Shown: positions 1 to 8,891, counted from the stretch's first letter. The stretch: DNA of 64,000 bases from Pontiellaceae bacterium B1224 (GCA_029432815.1 JAROBA010000005.1:96942-160941), one strand, 5' to 3'. Numbers and translations are program-made. The notes: generated by a model from the sequence alone, not told the origin.

Positions 1-387
1 GTTCAGCACCATGCTGACCAAATAGACGTTGGTGCTGAAGGCAAACTCCCATGCCTCTAGAGATTCGAAGTTAATGGTTGCGACCTCTTCCGAAGATGAA
101 TTAATTCCTAACCCGCCGCTGCTTCCTACGGTCGTATAATGGTCTATTTCGCCACCGGCTGAGAGACGGGTTCCATCTGTACCAATCACATCGATGTTTG
201 TGAGTGTGACTCCGCCCACGGAGGCCGTTGCGCCGATGCCACCGAGAGCATGATCAGGACCGCCGTCAAGATAGCCCTCATTCACGAAGGTATAGGTGAT
301 GGGCTCTGCACTTCCGGTTACTGCGGTAAAGACAGCGACCGACATTGCCAATGTAACACCCCATTTTTTTGTATTGAAGTTAATCAT
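1..387 (-). CDS. Secreted protein with the recurrent beta-rich domain (3' end outside window)
   Basis: This gene begins at the ATG at 387 and runs off the left edge, so only about 129 N-terminal residues are visible. The protein opens with a short basic stretch (MINFNTKKWG) and a hydrophobic segment ending near TGSAEP, a plausible signal peptide. The mature part starts at once with the domain found in seven other places in this window; its landmarks here are FVNEGYLDGG, IDVIGTDGTRLS, LGINSS and EAWEFAFSTNVYL. The function of the domain is unknown. The family is probably extracellular. A perfect copy of the dispersed palindrome lies 20 bp upstream of the start codon. No copy of the bipartite promoter was found before this gene. 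The ribosome binding site is weak. Confidence 0.75.
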   Translation of the reverse strand, partial: MINFNTKKWGVTLAMSVAVFTAVTGSAEPITYTFVNEGYLDGGPDHALGGIGATASVGGVTLTNIDVIGTDGTRLSAGGEIDHYTTVGSSGGLGINSSSEEVATINFESLEAWEFAFSTNVYLVSMVLN

Positions 388-406
388 AAACTGGTTTCTA
401 CCGTGC

Positions 407-421
407 TTCCAATGGTTGGAA
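407..421. repeat. Dispersed palindrome, perfect copy
   Basis: TTCCAATGGTTGGAA. It lies between the start of the partial gene at 387 and the terminator of the 510-2762 gene. It is a perfect member of the TTCCAA-N3-TTGGAA family. Confidence 0.85.
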
Positions 422-454
422 ATTTCGACTCACCCCGTTCGAATCAGTCGTATT

Positions 455-490
455 ACACAAAATCAGGCTGGCGCATAACGCCAGCCTGAT
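455..490 (-). terminator. Intrinsic terminator of the 510-2762 gene
   Basis: A perfect 12-bp inverted repeat (462-473 with 479-490, 5-nt loop) starts 20 bp after the stop codon at 510. On the minus strand it is followed by a T-rich stretch. It separates this gene from the partial gene at 1-387. Confidence 0.85.
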
Positions 491-509
491 CGCTCAAGAA
501 CCCAGGTTT

Positions 510-2762
510 CTATTGATTATTTTCAATCTGGAAGAACTCCGCGCTTTTTGTGGTCTTCAGATAGATCACCTTATTGGTATCATCGCCACTGGCCACGTTG
601 AGGTTTGTGACAGCAAAGGTCCCGTCCGGCGCATCCGAATGAGCTACGGGCGCAAACTCCCCGAATCCCAGATTGTCCGTACTGACCGGCCAGTAATCGG
701 CCGCATTTGCTTTCACGTCCAGACCGATGTTCAGCTGCACTGTACCCAAGGCTGCGGGGCTGAACTCACCGATGATGGCCGGCAGATTGTTAACGAAACT
801 GGCCGGATCAACGTTCATGACATCGTTTATACGTAAGATGTTGTTGGAGTTCTTCGCCGTTGCCAGCAACGTGGGCAACTCCTCCGCATCAAAAGGAATG
901 TCAGACCCGATCTGGATGCCCAGGATGCTTGGGTCGCCAGCGTCACCCATATAGGCATCATACGTACCCAGGTACATGTTGATGTTCAGCCAGATCCCGT
1001 ACCAGGTGTCCTGCTCAACCGCTTCCTCAAGAAGTACATCGCCTCCCGAGGAGTAGGCATAAAAGTTTAAGTTACTACCGCCACCATTAAACATCCGGAC
1101 CCCCACGGAGTAGCCGGTGATTTCCTTTGCGTTGGGGGTTCTGTTTTCGGAAAGACCAAAGCTGCCATCGGTATCTGCCGCAGTTCCATACATTTCCCAA
1201 TAGAGCCAATATTCGGAAGTATCGACAGGAATGCCGCTGAACAGATTCGTCGTACTATAGCATCCCCGATATCCACCACTCCAGCCAACCGACATATACT
1301 GGTCAGAACCTTCACCATTGTTGATGTCAGCGAAGCCTGTGGCACTTGAGGCCGTGCCTTTAGGATCCCAGTTGAGCAAGGCACCCGGTATATCCCGTAT
1401 GTTGCTGTTAGCACTATTGTCATAAGTATCGAAGGAATCAATGTACACCGTGAAATACGGACCGCGCTCAACCATCAACGTAACAGTTGCCACTTCACTG
1501 GTCGCTACCTCAGTATAGGCTTGGTAGGTGAAGGTTTCGGTGCCGGAGAATCCGAGATCGGGTGTGTAGACAAATGCTCCATTGGACGAAAAACTTAATG
1601 CGCCGTTCGCGATCATAGAATCATCTTCCACAGCATACATCTCGAAGACCGCTGACGTGTTGGTATCGTTGTTCAGCACATTGCCTGAGATTACAGGTTC
1701 ATAGGGCGCCAACTCGTAGGTATCATCCAACACAATGGGGATGTCCGGCGCCAGAGTGGCGAACAACAGAACCGTTGCAGGAGTACTGGTCTCGGTGCCA
1801 CCCACCACGGCATAGCTGAAGGTATTGGATCCATTCACTAAACCGGAACAGGAGAAGCTTCCGTCAGGATTGAGGGTCAGAGAACCCGAGGATATATCAT
1901 TGACCAACACGGCCGATTCGTATCCCAAATCATTGGCCAGCACACCGGGAGCGGCCACATTCGTACTGGATACTTCATAGTCCAGAATATATTCATCGTC
2001 GTTTGCCACCAAAGTCGAAGGAGTTATTTTCAGGCTGGGGTAATCCGCCGCAAATCCATTCCGGACTCGACCCGCAACACCAAACTGATTGCCCGTCGGG
2101 AGGTTGGCGGCGGGGATCGTAGCGGCAAGAATATCTCCACCTCCACTACCATCCTCATTCACAACCGTAAAATTGACCGTCAGATCACCTGCATCGTTAA
2201 AACTCCCGTTCAGTGTGAACGTATAGACAGAGCCATCAGCAATCGATCCTGAAGTTCGATCCAGGTTGTCAACACCGGCGCCGCTGAAATCATAACTCCG
2301 AATACGAATTTGACCGAAGCCCGTCGCACCTTGCTGCGGGTAGAAAAGCGCCGTAAGGCCATTAGAATTGATTATATCTCCAAAGAATAAAAACCCGTAG
2401 CGAGAAAAATTATTCCCCCCTGAAGAACCCATCGTTATGGTGGAACTCACCGAAAAATCTGTCATAGCCGCAGCGCTCAAATCCGTTTCGACGGCGGCAT
2501 ACGCAGAGGCATATGAATCACTTATTTTTGCCAATTGGAGCGAGTCTGCCAGCGTAACCAGCGTAGGATCCTCTATTGTCGAATCTGGTGCAGAAACAAT
2601 AAAAACGCTGTTGGAGCTATTGACGTCTACCTGTCCGGCCCCCGTGCCGAAATCGGCTGTGTAAGGTGTAACGACCGCGTGTGCAACACCACAGCAAGCC
2701 GTCAGACCTGCGATGAGTGCTGCTGTTTTCAATTGATGTATCTTCATTGTTTTTCTCATCAT
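510..2762 (-). CDS. Large secreted protein with jelly-roll and tandem Ig-like domains
   Basis: A 750-residue exported protein of unknown function. A signal peptide covers residues 1-30 (hydrophobic core AALIAGLTACCG, then AHA). Residues about 30-250 look like a concanavalin/LamG-type beta-sandwich. Residues about 255-440 hold two tandem Ig/cadherin-like repeats marked by ANDDEY, GVLANDLG, NVLNNDT and LGFSGTETFTYQA, typical of VCBS/Big_9-like adhesive repeats. Residues about 445-700 form a second jelly-roll-like region. No catalytic motif was recognised, so a structural or glycan-binding role at the cell surface is more likely than an enzyme. An AGGAG site lies just before the ATG-ATG start (2762 or 2759). 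The gene is monocistronic: bipartite promoter at 2849-2878, strong terminator at 455-490. Confidence 0.85.
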   Translation of the reverse strand: MMRKTMKIHQLKTAALIAGLTACCGVAHAVVTPYTADFGTGAGQVDVNSSNSVFIVSAPDSTIEDPTLVTLADSLQLAKISDSYASAYAAVETDLSAAAMTDFSVSSTITMGSSGGNNFSRYGFLFFGDIINSNGLTALFYPQQGATGFGQIRIRSYDFSGAGVDNLDRTSGSIADGSVYTFTLNGSFNDAGDLTVNFTVVNEDGSGGGDILAATIPAANLPTGNQFGVAGRVRNGFAADYPSLKITPSTLVANDDEYILDYEVSSTNVAAPGVLANDLGYESAVLVNDISSGSLTLNPDGSFSCSGLVNGSNTFSYAVVGGTETSTPATVLLFATLAPDIPIVLDDTYELAPYEPVISGNVLNNDTNTSAVFEMYAVEDDSMIANGALSFSSNGAFVYTPDLGFSGTETFTYQAYTEVATSEVATVTLMVERGPYFTVYIDSFDTYDNSANSNIRDIPGALLNWDPKGTASSATGFADINNGEGSDQYMSVGWSGGYRGCYSTTNLFSGIPVDTSEYWLYWEMYGTAADTDGSFGLSENRTPNAKEITGYSVGVRMFNGGGSNLNFYAYSSGGDVLLEEAVEQDTWYGIWLNINMYLGTYDAYMGDAGDPSILGIQIGSDIPFDAEELPTLLATAKNSNNILRINDVMNVDPASFVNNLPAIIGEFSPAALGTVQLNIGLDVKANAADYWPVSTDNLGFGEFAPVAHSDAPDGTFAVTNLNVASGDDTNKVIYLKTTKSAEFFQIENNQ

Positions 2763-2848
2763 CTCTCCTATTTGTTAGCGTTACTACTCACAAACACATG
2801 TCTAACATACGTTTTTCATGCACTTCATACTATATGCCCAAACACTAC

Positions 2849-2878
2849 TTATGAGCATCCCACTCGAAAATTAGGACA
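2849..2878 (-). promoter_or_regulatory. Bipartite promoter for the 510-2762 gene
   Basis: On the minus strand TGTCCTAAT is followed by TCATAA, with exactly 19 nt between TGTCC and TCATAA. The upstream end lies 116 bp before the start codon. One of eight copies in the window. Confidence 0.75.
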
Positions 2879-3117
2879 CCTCATTTTAGTTTTTTTGATC
2901 CCGACATCAGCTCAGTCATAATTCTTAAACTGAACAGTTAGAGTATAGCGTGGTCCGGTTTCCGGATCAAAACAGATTATTTAAAAAATCTTATTATTGA
3001 ACCCGGAGAAGAAGTCGAACTAACAATTAATTCCGAACCGGATCCCCTCCGGTTTGCAGCAGGTATGAAAGCCATCGTGCCTTCACCTCGCAAGACCTTC
3101 GCGGCGGACCCGCCATT

Positions 3118-3132
3118 TTCCAGACATTGGAA
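3118..3132. repeat. Dispersed palindrome, one mismatch
   Basis: TTCCAGACATTGGAA, just downstream of the terminator of the 3208-4818 gene. A similar stretch, TTCCAGACATTGGAT, lies at 5924-5938 next to another terminator. Confidence 0.6.
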
Positions 3133-3151
3133 ATATCCTTCCGTTGGCAGG

Positions 3152-3180
3152 AAAAACGCCCCGCAAATAGTACGGGGCGC
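3152..3180 (-). terminator. Intrinsic terminator of the 3208-4818 gene
   Basis: On the minus strand a GC-rich stem (CGCCCCG pairing with CGGGGCG) with a 9-nt loop is followed by five T. It starts about 28 bp after the stop codon at 3208. Confidence 0.85.
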
Positions 3181-3207
3181 TTTCGATATCCTCAATAACG
3201 AACGCGC

Positions 3208-4818
3208 TTAGTCGATCGTGACCTTGAGCTGCATGAACTGCTGGTCTTCAGCTGCAGTCGGCACCCGATTGGTTACCGATTCGAACGTAGCGTCAATTGC
3301 ACCAGCCCCGACCTCCTCTGTCGCACCGGGTTCTTCTTCAGTTGTCAGATTAAGCGTTGATCCAACGGTATAGTCCAATCCACTGTCGGCATAGCGAATC
3401 CGGCGGCGATAGACATAGTTCAGATAGTCTGTTCCTCCATCCGAATCTGTTGTCGGCAGATACGATGCCGCATCATTCACCAGCGGGTCGGAACCCAGTG
3501 CAAATTCCAGCAGGTTATCCATGGAATCAGAATCGGGATCATCGCCATACGCATCGTTAATCTCAGCAACTAAATTTTCATCCGAAACCCAGGCCTGATA
3601 GCTGTTTTGGTCAGAAACAGACTGAACCGCGATGTAAGCTATACGGATTGAGGTATCGGATGCGTTCGTCGTACTGGTCATCTGGATCATGATGTTTGTT
3701 CCGGCCGGCAAAAAGGTATCCGACAAGCTGAACGTTCCATCCGAATTATCATCGCCTTCGCCAAACAAAACAATATTAGTGAATGCTTCAGAAGAAATAG
3801 TCATCTCGCCATCGACTGCCATGCTGGCGAAATCGATTTCGTTTAAATAGACATCCGAATCGAAGTTAAGAACCCAAGCTTCATTGGGATTAAAATCCCG
3901 CGACTCATTACTATAGATTCCGTTATTAGAAGAATTGATCCCCAGCGCATTCCCCGGGTTGGTATTCACCCAAGTCTTATTCGCGGTGCCCGCGGATGCG
4001 AGTGTCAAATCCTGCCCGATAATATCGACGGTTGTGATGGTGATGGCTGTATCCCAGCTGTTGCTGCGGGTCATGGTTGTTCCGATCACGCCACTATCCA
4101 TTTCACCGTTATCAACAAATTCGAAAACTGCGGGCGTCAATGGCACATTCGGTTCCACATAATCCACATCGGCAATATATTCGAGCACCAAGGCGCCCAT
4201 TCCGGACTCGGTAAAGTTGGTTCCGCCGCCGAGGACGTCGTCCGCAGAAACATACATCACCCAGGTGCCGGTATTATTCAAGGTTAAGGGGTCTAATCCG
4301 GATGCATCATAATCCTGAATAAAATCATTCGCGGTATCCGTCAGGGAAAAATTATTTATGCCATCGCTGAAAACCAGTGTTTCGTAAGGCTGCGTATTCC
4401 ATTGGGTTCCAAAACCCGTCGTCTTTAGAGAAAGCAGTTTACCGTTGTCGCCAGAATAGGACACCTTCAATTGAATCACTTGGTCACCGGTGATCCGTCG
4501 ATTGGCAGAATTGGTGGGCTCACTGTCATATGTCGCCCCCGCGCCGAGCCAGTTCGGTGCAATATAGACCGGAACTCCGTTCGTCTCCGTAAAGGTAACC
4601 GTGAATTGGAGATTACTGATGGGCGACTCCGCATAACGAGCCGGCGAACCATAGCTGACGGAATATTCCGTAGGCGTGACTAAATCATTGGTAACTACAT
4701 TATAGGCCCAGTTTTTATCTGACCCATCGCCGCCAAATTGAATGCTGTTCGTTATGATACCCTGCGATGAAACCGTAAAACCGAACAATACCATACTTAT
4801 CGCAATGTACTTCCTCAT
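3208..4818 (-). CDS. Secreted three-part protein with recurrent beta domain and C-terminal module
   Basis: A 536-residue exported protein. A signal peptide (MRKYIAISMVLFGFTVSSQG) precedes an N-terminal beta-rich region (about 20-225) that I do not recognise. Residues about 228-400 are the recurrent domain (FEFVDNGEMDSG, DIIGQDLTLASAG, LGINSSNN, FNPNEAWVLNFDSDVYLNEI). Residues about 410-536 are the recurrent C-terminal module: YQAWVSDENL, an acidic DDPDSDSMDNLLEFALGSDP stretch resembling Ca-binding type-3 repeats, then YRRRIRYADSGLDY and FESVTNRVP. No catalytic site is visible; glycan binding or surface attachment is the likeliest role. AAAGGAG lies before the ATG. Promoter at 4896-4925, terminator at 3152-3180. 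Confidence 0.85.
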   Translation of the reverse strand: MRKYIAISMVLFGFTVSSQGIITNSIQFGGDGSDKNWAYNVVTNDLVTPTEYSVSYGSPARYAESPISNLQFTVTFTETNGVPVYIAPNWLGAGATYDSEPTNSANRRITGDQVIQLKVSYSGDNGKLLSLKTTGFGTQWNTQPYETLVFSDGINNFSLTDTANDFIQDYDASGLDPLTLNNTGTWVMYVSADDVLGGGTNFTESGMGALVLEYIADVDYVEPNVPLTPAVFEFVDNGEMDSGVIGTTMTRSNSWDTAITITTVDIIGQDLTLASAGTANKTWVNTNPGNALGINSSNNGIYSNESRDFNPNEAWVLNFDSDVYLNEIDFASMAVDGEMTISSEAFTNIVLFGEGDDNSDGTFSLSDTFLPAGTNIMIQMTSTTNASDTSIRIAYIAVQSVSDQNSYQAWVSDENLVAEINDAYGDDPDSDSMDNLLEFALGSDPLVNDAASYLPTTDSDGGTDYLNYVYRRRIRYADSGLDYTVGSTLNLTTEEEPGATEEVGAGAIDATFESVTNRVPTAAEDQQFMQLKVTID

Positions 4819-4895
4819 CTATCGCTCTCCTTTGTTTTCCACACATGCACTACAAATCGGGAAATGGCCCTTCATTTTTACAAGTCGTACTAAAC

Positions 4896-4925
4896 TTATG
4901 AACATTCAAAACAGAAGTTGGGACA
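4896..4925 (-). promoter_or_regulatory. Bipartite promoter for the 3208-4818 gene
   Basis: On the minus strand TGTCCCAAC is followed by TCATAA with the fixed 19-nt spacing. The upstream end lies 107 bp before the start codon. One mismatch (final C) from the box consensus. Confidence 0.7.
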
Positions 4926-4955
4926 CCTATGGGCTCTTTTCATAAAGTTCTATGC

Positions 4956-4983
4956 AAAAAAAAGCGGGCTCTGCGAGCCCGCT
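4956..4983 (-). terminator. Intrinsic terminator of the PEP-CTERM gene
   Basis: A perfect 9-bp stem (AGCGGGCTC/GAGCCCGCT) with a 3-nt loop is followed by eight T on the minus strand, about 23 bp after the stop at 5006. Textbook form. Confidence 0.92.
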
Positions 4984-5005
4984 CTTCCATACCTCAATTC
5001 GAGGT

Positions 5006-5686
5006 CTACATCTTGAAGCGGCGAACGATAAGCGAACCAATGGCACATACGCCTATCAGGCCGAGCGTTGCCGGTTCCGGAATCGACGAAATCGCAAGCA
5101 CGAAATCCCTATCCGCTTTGAGAACGTTACTTTCATAGGCCTCGCCGCCCGCATAGACATCGCCACCTGTCCCATCAGTGGTACGCAACCATTCGAAGCC
5201 GGGATTAAAGTCCCCTCCATTGTCTTCAGTCGTGATCTGGAGCCCGTAGCCTGAGTCTCCCGCGCTGGCATTAAGTGACAGGGGTGTAGTAAGGTTGATT
5301 TGGGCGATACTATCCGAACCTCCTACCGGGGGGAACGTGAACGTATCTGCATATACGATGGCACCCTGTACCAGATTAGTCGCATGCACGTCGGTGACTT
5401 CGAAAATTGTCAACTTCATATTCCAATCGACGTTTGCGTTGGCATCGGTCTCGTACTCTAAGTAGATTGCCTGGGCCGAAAACGCGCTGCTTACACTGAA
5501 AGTCTGTGCGACGGAATCGTTCGCATCATCACCGAAGTCACCAACATCCGGTGTGGCTGCGATGACTTCAGCGGAAGTGGGGAATGATCCTCCAGTGGCG
5601 ATCGTATCCGCCTCAACCGTTACCCCGCAAAAAACTGCTGCCGACAGTGCCAATGCACTCCATTTTTTCCTGCTCATTTTTTTCAT
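5006..5686 (-). CDS. PEP-CTERM sorting-domain protein
   Basis: A 226-residue exported protein. A signal peptide (KWSALALSAAVFCGVTVEA) is followed by one beta-rich domain of about 180 residues (landmarks AQTFSVSSAFSAQAIYL, LTIFEV, GYGLQI, FEWLR, GDVYAGG). The last 25 residues are a PEP-CTERM signal: PEPATLGLIG, a short hydrophobic stretch, then RRF. PEP-CTERM signals are known to direct exosortase-dependent sorting to the cell surface. No other clear PEP-CTERM tail was found in the window. The same beta domain occurs twice at the N-terminus of the 19718-23041 protein, but there without the PEP tail. RBS AAGGGA. Promoter at 5753-5782; terminator at 4956-4983. Ligand unknown; no enzymatic motif seen. 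Confidence 0.9.
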   Translation of the reverse strand: MKKMSRKKWSALALSAAVFCGVTVEADTIATGGSFPTSAEVIAATPDVGDFGDDANDSVAQTFSVSSAFSAQAIYLEYETDANANVDWNMKLTIFEVTDVHATNLVQGAIVYADTFTFPPVGGSDSIAQINLTTPLSLNASAGDSGYGLQITTEDNGGDFNPGFEWLRTTDGTGGDVYAGGEAYESNVLKADRDFVLAISSIPEPATLGLIGVCAIGSLIVRRFKM

Positions 5687-5752
5687 TTTATTTCCCTTTT
5701 ATGTTTGTTTCCATTTTGGACTATACAAGCCCCACTAAACGACTGTGTAAAT

Positions 5753-5782
5753 ATATGAACATCCCAAGTCGAGATTAGGACA
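5753..5782 (-). promoter_or_regulatory. Bipartite promoter for the PEP-CTERM gene
   Basis: On the minus strand TGTCCTAAT is followed by TCATAT with the fixed 19-nt spacing. The upstream end lies 96 bp before the start codon. Confidence 0.75.
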
Positions 5783-5895
5783 CATTAAATATTTTTTTCT
5801 GCTTAGAAGCAACACTGATCCTGTAGGTGATGGCCGGATGAATCACAAATGTCTCTCCAATCCTTTCCTCTCGCTGAAAATCTGCATGGAAATCG

Positions 5896-5925
5896 AAAAA
5901 ATGCCCCATTAAAATGGAGCATTTT
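5896..5925 (-). terminator. Intrinsic terminator beyond the GH141-like gene
   Basis: On the minus strand AATGCTCCAT pairs with ATGGGGCATT and is followed by six T. It lies 20 bp after the stop of the module remnant (5946) but about 190 bp after the present stop of the upstream ORF (6117), so the gene probably once extended to 5946. Confidence 0.75.
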
Positions 5926-5945
5926 CCAGACATTGGATGCCCGCG

Positions 5946-6090
5946 CTATTCCTTGGAAACACTCAGTCCCATGAACTGTTGCGCCGCATCTGCCGTCGAC
6001 ACGCCGTTCGTCACCATTTCGAACTCGGCGCTGTTTCCAATGATTGGAAATGACTCATTCACCAAAGGATGGGATATAGAAGGCGAACAT
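5946..6090 (-). pseudogene. Decayed tail of a recurrent C-terminal module
   Basis: The minus strand encodes HPLVNES, then the palindrome, then AEFEMVTNGVSTADAAQQF and MGLSVSKE before a TAG. This matches the beginning (PLVND) and the end (FESVTNRVPT...QQFMQL) of the C-terminal module seen in the 3208-4818 protein, with the middle missing. It directly follows the 949-codon GH141-like ORF, whose protein has the recurrent beta domain but lacks this module. The natural reading is that the ORF lost its module by deletion and frameshift, leaving this tail and its terminator. Confidence 0.7.
6035..6049. repeat. Dispersed palindrome, perfect copy
   Basis: TTCCAATGATTGGAA, extended by T and A on the flanks. 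It sits at the apparent deletion joint of the module remnant. Confidence 0.85.
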
Positions 6091-6116
6091 GATTTTTTTT
6101 CAGGACCGGCGTGAAT

Positions 6117-8891
6117 TCACTCTGATTCCAATCCCGGCCCCTGGCTCTTGTCCTGAAGAGTTACCGTAATCGAATCGATTCGCGCGTTGCCTTCAACCTG
6201 CTCGATTCGAATATCCGTTCCCTGAGGAATTTCTTTTCCGACATCGAGCATGTCCTTGCCGGCAACCTGGAATACGGTTCCCTTGCCTCCGTTGCTGTCA
6301 TCAAGTATTGAGACGGTCATTGTTTCGTCCTCGTCGTCCAGTCCAACGAAATGGATGGCGCTAAGGATGACGGTTTTATCGAAATCAAACACCCACGCCT
6401 CATTCGGGTCGAAACTCTGATATTCGGAACCACTCACAGAACCCGTGTTGATACTCAATGAGTTGAAGCGGTGAAAAATGGTGGTTGTATTGCCTTGAGC
6501 TGTTCGATCACTACCGATGATACCGCGTGTCGTTAACGTGACTCCACTACGCGTCATCTCCGCACCGACTACACCCTCTTTGGCGTCCAGTTCGCAGCCA
6601 TCCCTGAATTCAAAGGTCACGGCGTCAGCACTGGATTCTGATGGCATTTCAAGAGATGAAAACGTTGGCGTCGCTAAAGAGGACCCGACCTCGCGCAGAT
6701 CGATCGGTTTGATGCCCAGTTTTTCGGCGGGGGAACCTTTCTTGAAACGGTAGAGCCCCTTCTTCATCGCTTCCAGATCAAACATCGGATCGGCATACAG
6801 GAGTTTCACAGACTCCTTGCCGGGCGTGACCGGCTGCCCCGAGAACAGATCTCTGCCGAGTGCTGCCTTTGGCACATAGCACTCGCTCTTATTCCAGGTA
6901 AAGTATATGGAGTTTTCCATCTTCGGAAGATTCTCATAAAACGGTCGATTTGTAGCACGGTCATCGGTCAGGTAGAGCCCGTTATTCGATTTTGAGGAGA
7001 CCGGAGGCATAAAGATATTTCCAACCGGTAATACTTTTTTGGTGCCCCCCAGCCATCCGGGCAGGGTTCTTCCGCGCAGGAAGGTTTCGGTGAAGATAAA
7101 GTTGTTGAACAGATCGGCCGGCCCTTTGAGTCCGAATCCGCGTTCCGCTTGTTTAATCACGTTATTTTTGATGATGGTGAAGCTCGGGTTGTCATCCAAA
7201 CGAATGGTTCCCGCCGTATCATAGTTCTGGTGCAGATAATTATGGTCCACCACATTATTCTCACCCATGGCTGAGAAATAAATCGCGTTGCCGTCGTGCA
7301 GTTTCAGCAGCACACGCGAGATATCGTTCATTGCAATGTTGTTTTCCCGGGCATGCAGCAGCGGAAGAAAATGCTCAAGCCGGTTATGATACTGCGCAGC
7401 CAGACCCTTTTGAATGTAGGGCTCACACTCTTCAAATCGGATCGTCGACATCCACGCACGTCTGAAAGGAATACGCTTTATCAGGTAGAACTCATGCGGA
7501 CGGCATCCACTGACGACAATGCCGTTGTAGGGCAGATCGTGAATCGTGTTATGCGTAATTTGGTTATTCCCACTTTGAGCAATAAAGATACCTGCTGAAT
7601 GCCAAAGCAGCTCACCGACATGGTGAATGTAGTTATCGTGAACCACGTTGTGTTTGTTCACATCCTTTGTGCCGGGGCCGTAGCCGCTCAGCACAATTCC
7701 TCCCGCACCGAGATACTTCAGGTGGTTGCTGGAAACTTCGATTCCCTGACAGTGCAGATCAAGACGGACGCCCGTGCCGCTGCTCGACTTAATAACATTG
7801 GAGGCGAACGTGCAGCTTTCAGCGAACCTGAAGCGAACAACGGCATTGCCTTTGTCATACATTTCCCAGTCGTGCTGGAGGCCTTGATCCCCCTCCTCCA
7901 TGGTATCGCGCGCACCGTGCATAAAGGTGAGGCCTTCAAAATTCAGGTGCTCTACAAACGGGCCGTCTTCTTTGCCCTCGACCCGAATGAATTCCTGCAG
8001 AGCCGGTGCGACCACATTCATTTCTGACACATCGGTTGCCGGCCACATATAGATTCGACCTTCCTGCGTATTCACCACCCACTCACCCGGCTCATCCAAA
8101 TAGTCAATCGCGTTCAGGACCCAATATTTTCTACCGGGATTCTCTTGCTGATAGGTCGGATCCGCTGAAAGGCGCGCAATCTTCTTTTCCGTATCGATGC
8201 TCTCTAACGGAATCAGGTTAGCCAACCAGGGACGGTCGTTCAGTTTCAGCTCGATATCGCGGGGGTTTTTCCAACCTTTTATATCATCCCCGCGAAAATA
8301 AACATCACGATCAAAAGGCTCAACCGGATCGCCCTCATACTCCAGCATGCTCGTCAGCTTTTTACCCTGCCGGTTATAATCATATCGCTTTTCGATATCC
8401 TGGTAGTAAAAGCCCTCTGACTTCGCCCGGGGAAGAAGCTCCTCGCCATCATAGAGCGATCGGATATACCAATCATTGCCTCCGCCCTTCGGAATCTCAG
8501 CCACCCATAGATTTCCTTTCGCAGCTTCAGCCACCCCTTCAGGATAGACGGATACTTTCTTCCAGCCCGTTATCGGGATACCGCCGGTAAAGACCGGTTG
8601 CTCGCCGGGGAATGCTTTGTAACGGATCGGTGCCGCTTCAGATCCGGAATCCTCCAGACCAAACACAACGGTTTCTCGCAAGGGGTAGACGCCGCCTTTA
8701 ATCAGCACCTCAATGGGTTGACCGGATTGCTGTTTCTTCAATTCCCTGACTCGAAGTCGAGCCGCATCCAGAGTTGAAATCGGTCCGTCAGGACTCACAA
8801 CAACAGTCTCCGATTCTGATCCCGCCACAACCACCATGGCGAACGAAGTTACCATTAATAATGCCGCAAAAACGGCTCCTCGCTTTTTCAT
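6117..8891 (-). CDS. Secreted right-handed beta-helix enzyme, GH141-like, with C-terminal recurrent domain
   Basis: About 924 residues from the preferred start at 8891, which has GGAG at good spacing; in-frame ATGs at 8897 and 8966 are less likely. A signal peptide (AVFAALLMVTSFAMVVVAG) is followed by the N-terminal pattern STLDAARLRVRELK...GGVYPLRETVVFG...FTGGIPITGWKKV. This is typical of beta-helix glycosidases of the GH141 type, a family with known alpha-L-fucosidase and xylanase members. Parallel beta-helix repeats (NVVHDNYIHHVG, NQITHNTIHDLPYNGI, NVVDHNYLHQNYDTAG) span about residues 330-640. Residues about 760-910 are the recurrent beta domain (FEFRDGCELDAK, GIIGSDRTAQG, FDPNEAWVFDFDKTV). 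Family assignment is from sequence style only. It fits the fucosidases at 58-63 kb. The C-terminal module is decayed (5946-6090). Promoter at 8954-8983. Confidence 0.75.
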   Translation of the reverse strand: MKKRGAVFAALLMVTSFAMVVVAGSESETVVVSPDGPISTLDAARLRVRELKKQQSGQPIEVLIKGGVYPLRETVVFGLEDSGSEAAPIRYKAFPGEQPVFTGGIPITGWKKVSVYPEGVAEAAKGNLWVAEIPKGGGNDWYIRSLYDGEELLPRAKSEGFYYQDIEKRYDYNRQGKKLTSMLEYEGDPVEPFDRDVYFRGDDIKGWKNPRDIELKLNDRPWLANLIPLESIDTEKKIARLSADPTYQQENPGRKYWVLNAIDYLDEPGEWVVNTQEGRIYMWPATDVSEMNVVAPALQEFIRVEGKEDGPFVEHLNFEGLTFMHGARDTMEEGDQGLQHDWEMYDKGNAVVRFRFAESCTFASNVIKSSSGTGVRLDLHCQGIEVSSNHLKYLGAGGIVLSGYGPGTKDVNKHNVVHDNYIHHVGELLWHSAGIFIAQSGNNQITHNTIHDLPYNGIVVSGCRPHEFYLIKRIPFRRAWMSTIRFEECEPYIQKGLAAQYHNRLEHFLPLLHARENNIAMNDISRVLLKLHDGNAIYFSAMGENNVVDHNYLHQNYDTAGTIRLDDNPSFTIIKNNVIKQAERGFGLKGPADLFNNFIFTETFLRGRTLPGWLGGTKKVLPVGNIFMPPVSSKSNNGLYLTDDRATNRPFYENLPKMENSIYFTWNKSECYVPKAALGRDLFSGQPVTPGKESVKLLYADPMFDLEAMKKGLYRFKKGSPAEKLGIKPIDLREVGSSLATPTFSSLEMPSESSADAVTFEFRDGCELDAKEGVVGAEMTRSGVTLTTRGIIGSDRTAQGNTTTIFHRFNSLSINTGSVSGSEYQSFDPNEAWVFDFDKTVILSAIHFVGLDDEDETMTVSILDDSNGGKGTVFQVAGKDMLDVGKEIPQGTDIRIEQVEGNARIDSITVTLQDKSQGPGLESE

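Larger units (their letters stand above)
2942..3210 (+). pseudogene. Possible coding remnant
   Basis: The 445-bp gap between two minus-strand genes holds an open plus-strand frame of about 89 codons without a clear start. Part of it reads like real protein (DYLKNLIIEPGEEVELTIN). No family was recognised. It overlaps the terminator of the 3208-4818 gene and a near-perfect palindrome copy, so chance openness is equally possible. Confidence 0.2.
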
